A stretch of DNA of 64,000 nt from the NCBI GenBank assembly GCA_002946415.1, contig NJPS01000035.1, positions 248,001 to 312,000 of the forward strand. Direction: 5' to 3'. How positions within the stretch are numbered: the stretch's first letter is position 1; every line of letters begins with the position of its first letter. A program made the position numbers and the translations under genes. Below the pieces are notes generated by a model. It worked only from the letters and a program-made list of their open reading frames with translations. It ran no database searches and had not been told where the DNA came from. The stretch is from Rutstroemia sp. NJR-2017a BVV2 (Eukaryota > Ascomycota > Leotiomycetes > Helotiales > Rutstroemiaceae). Below are positions 34,164 through 44,499 of this stretch, piece after piece.

Positions 34164-34873
34164 TCAGTTCGTAGAGAAGTAGCCTAGTCTTAACTCAGTA
34201 GGTGGCTCCCAGTTTCTATCTTCCCCTCGAAACTTAGGGCCGTCTCGTCTGATCCTTTTCGCATCAGCAATTGCTTCATCCCAACGTACCTGCAGACCGG
34301 CGAAGTATTTTTTGGTACGAACATCATCATTGCACACACGAGCTTGCTCCCCCTCAGCGTAACTGCATATCCCATGTTGTGTTCTGGCAGCATTCTCACG
34401 CAACTGACGATTCTTGGTGAGGCACTGAGGACTGTGACAGTTTCTAAATTTGCACAGATGGCCAGAATAAAAAGTCCATTGATAAGCCTGTCGCTGACAA
34501 TTCCACTCAAAATGGTGACAAGGTGTCGTATAAGTTCCAAATTTTCAAAAGCTCCCTGTGGAATCTAAAGCTAGTGTTATTACCACGCGCAAAGAAGCAG
34601 AAGAAGTCGGCATCCAGGTTGAATTGATTGTAGAAGGACTTTTTCGGATTGCTATAACCAAGATCGGGTCTCACCGCTAACACTATGGTATACGCTTTAA
34701 GCGCTTCTGTCCGGGATAATCGGTTGACGCCAAGAGCTGGTGCTTTGAGTGCTATCAGACACATACCGTCGGGGGAGCTAAAACCGATTACACGGCACCT
34801 ATGAATGCCATATCATACATTGTATCTTATCGGGAAGCTTGCTGAATAAGTGAAAGGTTGTAGCGCCAGACAT
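34164..34873 (-). pseudogene. Decayed 2EXR-domain gene, tandem copy of 35169-35960
   Basis: This segment matches the neighbouring gene piecewise in all three minus frames. The start MSGATTFHLFSKLPDKIQ (34873) runs into a stop after IWHS. Then VNRLSRTEALKAYTIVL and VNLDTD-like NLDADFF appear in one frame (34507-34764), LAICANLETVTVL in a second, and RVCNDDVRTKKYF to WEPPTELRLGYF in a third (34164-34403). At least one early stop and two frameshifts are required, so it is not functional. The upstream flank (GTGAAAGGTTGTAGCGCCAG) is shared with the intact copy, which shows a segmental tandem duplication. Confidence 0.8.
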
Positions 34874-35168
34874 ATTGACAGCTAGATCCTCTTTGTATAA
34901 GCCCTTATATAGAAGTGAAAGATTAGCAAAGGTGAGCTTGACCTTCTTATACTTAAGAACCAGCATTGTTCAAGAACATCATAGTACATGTTCACGAATA
35001 TGAGGCTAGGGTGAACACCATCAATACAATTCTTGGGAAAGCTAAAAGCATCAGTGGGAAAGGAACTGTGTAAATATACCTCAGACTAGCGGTTGACTAG
35101 GCGCAGGGCCCTCGAATCCGATGCGATAGGAAAAAATAAAAGTCAAAATGAAGAAAAGAAGAACAAAT

Positions 35169-35960
35169 TCAGACCCTGTAGAAGCAGCCTAGTTTAAACT
35201 CTATAGATGGTTGCCAGTATCTCAAAAATATCCCGCTCAAGTTTAGAAACAACCCGTGACTAAAGTTGGTCCCTCGAGTGTCAGTTATTGTTCTATTCCA
35301 CGCGGCCTGCCAAGGAGCAAAGATTTCTTTGGTCCAAGCATCATCATTACATAAACGAATTCGCAGCGAATTCTCTATAGTCGCTGTATTCAATGTTACC
35401 AAGAGCATTTCCGGCGTCGGCCCTATATCGATGATTGTGATAGTTTCTAAACCGCTACATAAGGCCAGAATATAAGATTTCGCCGACCTTCCCAGGTTCC
35501 TTGCCGCGATCCTCCTCCAAATATGCTGTGGGAAGGCAAAATGTCGAATCTTGCTCATAACATGGAAGTTCCATTGAAACTCGTTATGGCTAACCCAGAA
35601 AGGGAAGTAAACAATGTCTGTATCGAGGTTGACATAATCGTACTTAGATATGATTGGATCGAATAGTCGGGTTCCTTTAGGTTTCCGTGTTAGCACTCGG
35701 GTATAGACTTTAAGTCCTTCCCGTCGGGATAGACAGTCCACGTAGAGAAGTGTCGGCACAGGTACCCTTGCATATGGAATGCGCTGATCTGGCTGAAACA
35801 TGATTATGCGAGGCGTGTTCATCGCCTTTCGCCATATCATGCATTTAATCTCATCGGGGAGCTTGTTGAATAAGTGAAAGGTTGTAGCGCCAGGCATGTT
35901 GAATCGTTGATAGCTAGAGCCTTGTTTTACGGGCCTCTGTTTCAAATCGTCGAGAAACAA
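35169..35960 (-). CDS. 2EXR-domain protein, function unknown
   Basis: A single-exon protein of 263 residues, or 242 if translation starts at Met22 (35897), which aligns with the start of the decayed neighbour. The N-terminal FHLFNKLPDEIKCMIWRKAM is the hallmark of the 2EXR family (F-x-x-F-x-x-L-P-x-E-I-x-x-x-I-W), a fungal expansion whose role is not established. Further conserved pieces are LLYVDCLSRREGLKVY and VNLDTDIVYFP. There is no signal peptide or membrane segment. Such genes are typically multi-copy and lineage-specific, consistent with the decayed copy next door and the transposon nearby. Confidence 0.75.
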   Translation of the reverse strand: MFLDDLKQRPVKQGSSYQRFNMPGATTFHLFNKLPDEIKCMIWRKAMNTPRIIMFQPDQRIPYARVPVPTLLYVDCLSRREGLKVYTRVLTRKPKGTRLFDPIISKYDYVNLDTDIVYFPFWVSHNEFQWNFHVMSKIRHFAFPQHIWRRIAARNLGRSAKSYILALCSGLETITIIDIGPTPEMLLVTLNTATIENSLRIRLCNDDAWTKEIFAPWQAAWNRTITDTRGTNFSHGLFLNLSGIFLRYWQPSIEFKLGCFYRV

Positions 35961-36575
35961 AGAAGTGAAGAAGTGAAGGGTTAGGAAAAGTGAGCTTGAT
36001 CTTATAGTTGAGAACCAGCATTGTTCAAGAATTCACACAAGCTCACGTGTATGAGCCCTGAACACCATCAATACAATTACTAGGGGAACATCAGCAACAG
36101 ATGAATTGTGAATATGGCATACAGGATACCTTCACTTCATAGTACTCTGGGATTCACGAATCACGTATCTACAGCAGTGAATTTGTGAATATTTCTAGAC
36201 TTTCTACTGATTGTAATTCTGTTCTTTTATAGCCTAAATAGATCGTCACATCCCACGTAATTAGTTGAGAACCAAGCCGTTTTATCTGACAGAAATGGAG
36301 AGGTTTGCATTGTATACCCGAAATACCATCCAGATCCGTAATATGCAGCCCGCGAAGCTCATAAACTCAAATACATTTTTTGGATGGGTCATCTGGTGAC
36401 ATTGTAACTATCCATTCATTTCGGCACGTTCATTCACCAAAGACAGCAACAAGTCCATTCGATGTGAGTATCTATCACCAACCTCTCATCCAACACGGTC
36501 GCGACAGTGACACAGATACACTGATCCCTATGCTTAATCCACGCTTACCATGCTTGCTCATCTTAGCTTCTACAT
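35961..36575. other. Intergenic region, no gene recognised
   Basis: A 615-bp AT-rich stretch between the 2EXR gene and SDR 3. Nothing is supported here. Confidence 0.35.
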
Positions 36576-37533
36576 CTAAATGCCATTTTCAAACGGCCAG
36601 CCCACAAGGCCAATGTTCAGTTTCGTTCCCTCCTCAAGTTCTTTTGCCTTGGCCATAAGTTCATCCACATCCCAGTTGCACCACAGAAACTTGCCCTTCA
36701 AGAACCGAGCCTCGGGACTTGCAAGCCAAAGGTTGAAGCTCGCCGGTAGAGATACTAAATTAATCAACATTAGCTTTACCTCACAGCATTGTCAAGAACA
36801 AGTGTCAGCAATTCCACTCACCATCGTCTATCTGAATGTTCTCAAAGGACTTGGCCCCGCCCACGGCCAGGTTCATCTCTGTGAGAACCACGCCAGGTTG
36901 AGTATGAAAGATGGCCAGATTTGGGTTCGCAATCGCCACCGTATCCCAAAGTCGATAGCACGCCATCTTAGCAACGCTGTAAGAAGAGAAGAGGTTACTG
37001 AGACTCCAGTGCGCAGACAAGGAACTGATGGCGATGGCAACTGCGTCTGGTGCCGCATGGCGAACAAAGGCTTGAGCTATCCAGAACGCTCCGGCAAGAT
37101 TCATCTGAATAGCCTGAAGATAGTCCTCGCCATCTGCTTCCGCTACCGTTTCCTTGGGCCCGACGGTAGCCGCACTGTGGACCAGGACATCGATCTTCCC
37201 GGTGCCGGCGAACTGCGCAAAGGCTGCGTCTACTTCGGTTTTCTTGGTGATATCTGTAGACATGATGAAGACTTCGACGCCGGGGTAGTGTTTTTCGATG
37301 TAGGCCTTGTTCTCGAGGAGAGGCCTTTCACGTCGGCCTAGGAGACCGATTCGAGAAGCATTGGCCTGGGCAAAGTATCGCGCTGTTTCGCCGCCGATGC
37401 CAGTGTTACCGCCTCCGGTGATCAAAATTGACTTGCCTTTGGCGGACAGCTCGGGGCGAGTAGGGGAGGTGGAAGGTTGCGCCTTCGTGTGCCACTTTCG
37501 GGTGGCAGATGGAAAAGGAGGGGTGCCAGGCAT
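36576..37533 (-). CDS. Short-chain dehydrogenase/reductase (SDR 3, two exons)
   Basis: An NAD(P)-dependent oxidoreductase. Exons on the minus strand are 37533-36822 and 36754-36576 (67-nt intron, phase 1), giving 296 residues. The start MPGTPPFPSATRKWH was chosen over an upstream in-frame extension because this subfamily begins P-F-P-S-x-T-x-x-W-H. Motifs are TGGGNTGIG, a replaced NNAG strand (IDVLVHSAATVG), the catalytic Ser in AISSLSAH and YSVAK. The C-terminal FLKGKFLWCNWDVDELMAKA parallels SDR 1. It diverges from the dual-zinc regulator at 38148 across 614 bp, which suggests joint control. The substrate is unknown. Confidence 0.87.
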
Positions 37534-38147
37534 GATTGTGGTTGTGATTGCAGAATGTGTATGATAGTTCAGAGGTGCCAGTGAATTGCAAAGCCAGGTG
37601 ATATTGAGGAAGGATAGATAAAACTTTTGGGCGGTAAATACCAACACTTATATAGGTAACATCGAATGCATTCATCTCAAGCTGAAATGAACCAGTTGAC
37701 GGACGGGAAAGCACCGTCGGGTCGTACAATTTGTGAAGGCAACAGAAATGCGACCGTCACGTCGTTTCCGTCAAGGTAAACATCGCCGTACCGATGCAAA
37801 GCAATTCAGGTTTTCCCATCTCGACATAGCGTGACCAAAAACTGGCTCTCAGTTCCGGAAGATTTCACCTAGCTAGCTAGCAAGATAGCTGTCTTGGATG
37901 GATTTTGCGGCGAGAGAATTAGATCATGTGCCGCTTGCATTTATCACGTGATTGTTTATTTACAAAATGTTCCGCCCGGCGGACTGTTTGAATTGCATGG
38001 AACACCGGGGCTGACAAATACTGATCAATTTCTTGTACAGTGAAAAATTCCCCGGGATTCTCGAGACGGCAATCGAAATTCTGTCAGTCCTGAATACGCA
38101 AATTACCCAACAGATTCTAATTCTATTTTGTAAAGATCTAATCTGAA
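37534..38147. promoter_or_regulatory. Divergent intergenic region, SDR 3 / C2H2-Zn2Cys6 regulator
   Basis: 614 bp between outward-facing starts, likely holding both promoters. CGTCACGTCGTTTCCGTCAA near 37752 and paired CTAGCTAGCTAG words near 37870 are candidates for operator sites. This is inference only. Confidence 0.4.
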
Positions 38148-39897
38148 ATGTCCGCAGCCAATGAGCCATCTATCCTGCGATGCAGGCAGTGCAATAAACC
38201 CTTTGACAAGCGTAAGTCCATCAGTCTATTCCCAACCATCGCAGCCAGTACTGAGAGTTTGGTGTGTCAAGAGTCCACGCTGAAGAGACATGGATACTAT
38301 TGTCGGTCTCGGAGAATTGGTAATACCACCCGGCCCCGTGCTTGTATCTCTTGCGCTAGAGGGAAGGTGGGTTGCGACCACAGGCGGCCCAAATGTTCGA
38401 GGTGTATTACAAAAGCTATTGAATGTCATTATTCAATGAGCACGCCCAGAACACCAGGCCCTGAGACCCCGCGCAGTCATGAAGCGCCCACTGAGCAACA
38501 GGGGAGGATGCAACCTTCTGCTTCTTCAGTTCCTGGTATTGGTAACAGTCTTCAAGAGAAAAGCAGCGCTAGTGACATGGACATGATCAACGATAGTGCG
38601 CTTGGCCTGCCAGACCTGGACTTTGCAAATCTAGAATGGGATGGCGCCGGCATCGACTTCGCCAGCGTTTTTGATTTGCAGGAGGCGAACGACTCTAATT
38701 TTTCATCACCGGGGCTTTCACCTTCGCTTCTTCGCTCAGCGCCTTCGTCTGAAGAAGCACGCCCGTCGAAGAAAGGATTCTCTTTTCAAAATTCGTCCAT
38801 CCCGATAGGACCCACCCTCGCCGTCCGATCACTTATCCAGAGACCTACAGTACAATCCGGAGCACAGAAAATTACCAAGCTCATCTTTCACAACCTCAAA
38901 TCCTACCCCCTGATGATGCTTCGGCAAAACAGCCTTCCACCCTTCATTCATCATAGTTTAGTTTCTTCGAATGTCGAAAATGGCCACATGGAATCCTTAT
39001 CTAACTGTATTAGTCTGGTACATATGATTAGCTCTGGGGTACGAGGTAGTCGGAAACTGTTCTGGGAAAATGTGCGGAGGGAATTAGAACAGGTGTATGA
39101 AAAGGTAAGTTCACTTCCCTATCGGTCAGTGGAAGGAATAAGGTGCTGAAAAGGTTCTGACTGCTTAGCATCTTGAGTTGAGCAAGTGGGAACTTCTTGC
39201 TGCCATGCAAGCGCTTTCCATCTACATTCTGATACGGTTAGATGAAGGTGAAACGGACTACAACAACTTCGATTATCTTTTGGTGAAAACGGTAACGGTA
39301 AGTCAAACTTGGGCCTTTCCCTCCTATCAGCTCTTATTTAACTTTGTAACATAGGTAATAGCACAACAATTTAACCGCATCGACAACACATGCCATAAGG
39401 AACGTGCACTATGCAACAAGGGACTCGAAACCAGCTGGAAAGAGTGGATCTTCAGAGAATCAAGACGAAGGTCAGACTTCTACTTATCACATGTTAGTAG
39501 GAAATACACTAACCAACAGAATCACAGGCTAGGCGTAGTCTACCGCGTCTTCAACATGCTCATGTACTTCGAGCCAGCTGCCATGTGTGATATGCCCACA
39601 GATCTTATCCTAGCACCACTTCCCGCGAGGAAGCTGCTCTGGGAAGCAGGGGATGAGTTTGCGTGGAGGGCGGAAAGTCAGAGGGAACCTAGGATTCAGG
39701 TTTCGTTTGGGTTGGCTGCAGATGGTGACATTGTCAAGCTCGACGAGAGCCGGTTGTCTTGCAGTGATATGTGGCTATCGCATCACTCGTCCGATTCTAG
39801 GACTCCGTCGAGGAGCACTGCGAGCTGGGAGGAGTGGTGCGCGGGCGCAGATGGGTTTGGAGCACTCGTGATGCTTGCTGCTTCTTTAATTGTATAA
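38148..39897 (+). CDS. Transcription factor with C2H2 finger plus Zn2Cys6 cluster
   Basis: A predicted pathway regulator. Exons 38148-38211, 38272-39104, 39169-39297, 39355-39470 and 39528-39897 give 503 residues with all joins in frame. Splicing of intron 1 (60 nt) completes a C2H2-like finger, CRQCNKPFDK then STLKRHGYYC. Directly after it is the zinc cluster ACISCARGKVGCDHRRPKCSRCITKAIEC. This C2H2+Zn2Cys6 arrangement is a known fungal class, often next to the oxidative enzymes it controls. A Ser/Pro-rich linker and an acidic stretch (LGLPDLDFANLEWDGAGIDF) resemble an activation region. The helical C-terminal part (WELLAAMQALSIYILIRLDEGE) is typical. It lies between SDR 3 and the monooxygenase. 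Confidence 0.88.
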
Positions 39898-40244
39898 CAT
39901 TATGCAATGTAACCTTGAGATATAATTACGAAGGTGTACCTTGTGGTAGGAATTGGTGATACTTATTGTCAAGTTATAGTTGGTACGGTTTTGGTATTAC
40001 AGTACCTCGTAATTGATAACTAATGTTATGTAGAAGCTGTTCCGGAATACTATAATATAGTACATATATAAAACAATCTAAATACATATTAAATCAAATA
40101 TATAAGCTGAATTACCTCAAATAAGAGTCCATGAACCTAAAGAAACACCTCGTTTAACCAAATACGCTCCCATCCCAAGTGAACCGTTAACAATAAGAGA
40201 ACTCTAGATTACATCAAGTCATACAATCATCATCGTATACCACA

Positions 40245-41582
40245 CTAGTAAGTATACTCCAACACCTTATCCAAATGCTCCTTGGCCTCCGTGATCATAT
40301 CGCTGATTTGCGCATTCCAAATCTTCTCACACCTATCCTTCAACTCCACTTCCGCCTTCCCCATATCTCGCTCCACACCCTCCGCCTGCCACTCATAAAT
40401 TTCTCCCGCTCGTCGACTACTAGCAATCAGCCACTGCGTCCTAGGTCTCCTAGTCATATCAAACGCTTGAAAAGCTGCTTTGATCCCCTTCGGCGTCTTC
40501 GCTTGCGGTGTTGCGAGCAATTCAGCCAGCACGGCAGAATCCTCGACGGCGAATCCTGCGCCCGAGCCATGATGTGGCGAAGTTGCATGGGCGGCGTCTC
40601 CAGTCATCACGATTCTTCCTTTAGCGTAGAAAGGAGCGGGGTGGTCGAGCATATCGAAGATAGCCCAGATATCGACATTCTCGTCGAGAAGACTGAGGAT
40701 ATGAGTGACGTTCTTACCCCAGCCCTTGAAATCGTTCAGCGCATCCTGTTTCGTAGACGGACGTGTGGATTTATGCACATCGGGCCATCCCTCCCGCGTA
40801 GTAGTGAAAGCAACCACATTCATGGTGTCTCCCTTGTTGATCGGAAAGGTAAGAATATGTGCGTCGGGACCTAAATGCATCTTGGAGTTCACAGCCATAT
40901 CCTCCCCAAGCTCGGCAATTGCTCTGTCCATTGGAATGAGACCGCGGTATGCGTACTTGTACGTGTAATTCGCATGACTTTCCGGATTCTCGGCTCCGAG
41001 TAGTGATTGTCGAACATGACTCTTCACGCCATCTGCGCCTACCACCGCATCCGCCTCCGCAGTCGTGCCGTCCGCAAAATGAAGAATCACAGGTCCATTT
41101 ACAACTTCCTCAACCTTCTCCACCCGTTTCCTAAACTGCGCGATGCCCTCTGGAATGTACTTAACCATCTCATCCAGAAAATGCGCCCGATGTACACTAT
41201 TTGCGCCTTCTTCATTCAGCAAACTGAAAAACACTTTCGGCTCCTCCCCATCTTTGGAATCATGAAACCCATCCAAGAAATCAAACCATGTTCCTTTCCG
41301 TCCAGAAGCCTGATCGGGACATTTTGACTCCCATAGATTATGCGTGGCGACGGCCTGGAATGCTTTGTAGATGTTGGGGTCGCATACTCTCATGGCGCGA
41401 ACGGCGTTTGGAGAAAAAGCTACCCCGGCTCCAATTTCGGCAAAACTGTGCCCTTGCTCGTAGATGGTGCAAGGGATGTCTCGGGAAAGGAGGGCAATGG
41501 CGAGAGTTACACCTGCGATACCACCGCCCACTATGGCGATTCCGCCGTGAGGGTAGGATCCAGTGCTGGTTTTTGAGGACAT
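40245..41582 (-). CDS. FAD-dependent monooxygenase, salicylate-hydroxylase-like
   Basis: Flavoprotein aromatic hydroxylase of group A. Homologues use NAD(P)H and O2 to hydroxylate salicylate or related phenols. Single exon, 445 residues. It has the dinucleotide-binding motif GGGIAGVTLAIAL near the N-terminus, the fungal EQGHSFAEIGAGVAFSPNA segment, the NAD(P)H/FAD motif DAVVGADGVKSHVRQSL and the FAD ribityl motif GDAAHATSPHHGSGAGFAVED. It ends with the family-typical RRPRTQWLIASSRRAGEIYEWQ. There is no signal peptide, so it is cytosolic. It converges on the dual-zinc regulator (350 bp between stops) and, with SDR 3, forms a plausible aromatic-catabolism module. The exact substrate cannot be read from the sequence. 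Confidence 0.92.
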   Translation of the reverse strand: MSSKTSTGSYPHGGIAIVGGGIAGVTLAIALLSRDIPCTIYEQGHSFAEIGAGVAFSPNAVRAMRVCDPNIYKAFQAVATHNLWESKCPDQASGRKGTWFDFLDGFHDSKDGEEPKVFFSLLNEEGANSVHRAHFLDEMVKYIPEGIAQFRKRVEKVEEVVNGPVILHFADGTTAEADAVVGADGVKSHVRQSLLGAENPESHANYTYKYAYRGLIPMDRAIAELGEDMAVNSKMHLGPDAHILTFPINKGDTMNVVAFTTTREGWPDVHKSTRPSTKQDALNDFKGWGKNVTHILSLLDENVDIWAIFDMLDHPAPFYAKGRIVMTGDAAHATSPHHGSGAGFAVEDSAVLAELLATPQAKTPKGIKAAFQAFDMTRRPRTQWLIASSRRAGEIYEWQAEGVERDMGKAEVELKDRCEKIWNAQISDMITEAKEHLDKVLEYTY

Positions 41583-44499
41583 ATTGTTGGAGTGATTGCG
41601 ATGAATTATGAAGGGATATAATGAGATAGACGAATTACTTGTTTTCGATATTGGTAGAATGCTGTAGTCAATCGATATGATGTTGAAGTTAAGAGTCGCC
41701 TAAGCAGAAAGTTGTAGCTTGCTTGATTGGGTTGATTTTGAATGTGTTGATAGCTATCCGAATGTTATCGAAGTGATGAACTGTACTCCAGACTGATATT
41801 CCACATCTTTATATTCTTCCTCCTCACCGAGACCTTCACCAGTTCATCTACGTCAATATCTCGACCCATCTACGTCAACGCCTCGATTCGCTGAGATTTA
41901 GTGTTTCGGGGAGATCTGTCGGGGAGATCTCTCATGGAAATAAATCATATGTAAGCCGGTTCGGGGAGTTAAAGGTGGGGCACACATCCGCGGGATGCCG
42001 GCATTCCACGCAATGTCATTGGCTGGCGCGTACCAACCCACTCCATAGATATGAACGTCATCTTCATCTGGCTGATACATTTAGCTACGCAAGAGAATGG
42101 AGACCTGCCTGACGCTCCTGCATGCTCCCTCAACCGACTTCTACTTCTTCTGCCAACAAACACGCGGCTTCTCGGCAGAGGCGGGGATATCTACAGTAGG
42201 GCTCCAATGACTCTTACTGCTGTATCCAGCGGACCAGCGCTAGAAATCCCCATTCGACTGAAAGACGACATGAGTAATTGTTCGATGTTCAACTCACTGT
42301 TTTCCCATACTCGTGGTGATAGCTGAGAAATATCTCCTATTTCCATCATTAGCAGACGAATTGATATCTAGGTAAGAAGAGAAGGAACAGCAACACGTAT
42401 TCCATAGCGTCGCAGGGCTAAAGTTGCTGGCATTGCACATTCACGGTATTCTTAGAAAGAACATACCTCTCAGACACCATCCCCGCTCCTCATATCACAA
42501 GTGACCGATGTCAGAAGTCTTTCATGGCCATCGGCCACCTTCTGCTGTCGTGTGTGCAGGCAACACTGGACAACTTTGCCTCCGCAGTTTGAGATTTTGC
42601 ACGTCCAGACGACGATTTATCTGCTCTGGTAGCAATAAGTTATCCGACGCGGATGAAGATCCTCTTAAGCTCAGCCTGGGATTCGTCCTTCCAATATGAC
42701 TGCAAGTCCAGATAGAGCTTCGTCCGAGCTTATACTGTCTGCGCCTGCCTTGAAAATACTGTATCTCCAAGTCGTTGTGACTAGTTGCACGGATATGACT
42801 CAGTTCTCGAGCTGCTGACGTTTCGTCGTCGAAGGTTCAATCATTGTAGTCTATGTTTAGTAGACACAAGCTGTCCTTATCAGTCACAAATACGCTCATG
42901 TTCCCAAGCGAATCCTACGTACTCATCGTTTAGCACTGCAGGAACTTCCCACAATCCTTCCCTCAGCACGAGAGCTATCCACAGCGTATTCATGAGCAGC
43001 GGCTGATGTTATGACGAGCGAGCAATTTTCTCGATCGACCGAAGATTGACAAGAGAAAACAGGGTTAAGAAAACCGTTGTCCAGTAGGGCTCACTGAGTT
43101 ACCTGCTTGTTGTGACGGCGCGATAACGCTGGTGGTTTCTAGCCTAGAAAACCCCAGGAGAGAAATTATGTGCGTGTGGAACCAACCTGATTGCAAAAAG
43201 ACTCATCAAGGTTACCTACAATGCTCATCACGGGGAGGACATTCAGAGCAGCCTTTAAGCCACAGCTAGCTCTGGCTCAATGGATATATGTATGTCTAGG
43301 GTTCATACAACGAGGAAGTAACAAATACAAAAAACGAGATTGAGGAAAACGCATACCAGAGCTCTTTAACACACAAGAAAAAGACAATGGAATCTATCTC
43401 CTATGGCTCGAAAAAAGAAAGTGAGAGTTCAGCGGCCAGTTGAAAAGATTGGGAATAGGACAGTACAGATGGTGACAGGATAAAGCTTGATTTTCCGTAG
43501 ACGGAGATGGAGCTGAGTTGCGGATATTCGGAAATTACTTGGTTGTCCGAGATGGCATCCCATTCTTGCTGTATGGCGGAGATAGTCGCGAACGACATAA
43601 AAGCGTTAGAGGTCTAGACGTTATTAATGGAAGAGGATGCGGGTTGCAGAGTTAGAAAGGACGAGAGTTGTAGGATGGAGTCATGATGATGAAGTATTTG
43701 CGGTTATAGATGGAAAAGAGCAAGAAAGCGGCAGCGTGGAGAAGATTGGTACAGCCAAGTCATATGAGCTTCTACGTTTTTGTAAGATTGGTATCCTCAA
43801 TGAAGCTGCCCCCACCTTGGACAAACATCCCGACGAACTCGACTGTATCGGCGGGATATCTTGAGGCGAGCCAACCTCCGCATATTTATCTTCCTACTTG
43901 CTCAATCTTAATGGCATTCTTTCCAAGAAAAATCAGAGGGCACCAAACTGAAAGAGCCACTTATTCCAGATACAATTCACGAGAGAATCATAGCCGAACT
44001 CAGTCCGAAGACCGCAACGATACTCGAATACTCGCAGTGAGGCTGAGTCGACTTTCTCGAATCTACTTTGCTTCATATTCCAACAACACATTAACACCCT
44101 TATACTTAGAAGATACACAATCCATTATCTCCTCACTAGCTCACTAGCCATCCAGAATCCCACCCCCAAAATCGGACTCGGGAGCGGAGGAAAAGGGGGA
44201 TGAAGTCGGACGAACAACACACCGAACGAGCCCGGAGCCGCACAACGGAGGAACAACCTCACTTTAACCTCAATGAACCAATCATGGCTTCTGGATTGCT
44301 AAAACTATACAAATTACCGAATCGAGGAGTGAGGGGTAGTAGCTCGAATCCCGCTCGCCACACCACCTCCGAGGGAGCCGCAAACGCCGATTCTAACGCG
44401 AAACGCCGATATATGAGCTGCCATCACGTCAACTTCTTGGAGCAGTGGAACTAAAAAGTTTCCGTTTCGTCCGAAAGCCGTGTATTCGGCCGCTACGGT
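41583..44499. other. Gene-poor region, first part of a 7.3-kb stretch without clear genes
   Basis: About 2.9 kb. Open frames are short, overlap on both strands and carry no recognisable motif. It begins with the monooxygenase promoter. No repeat is evident before the motif array that starts at about 44500. Confidence 0.4.

Noticed and set aside
36580..37341. 253-residue plus-strand frame
   Set aside because: It is the antisense shadow of SDR 3, whose motifs and intron are clear.
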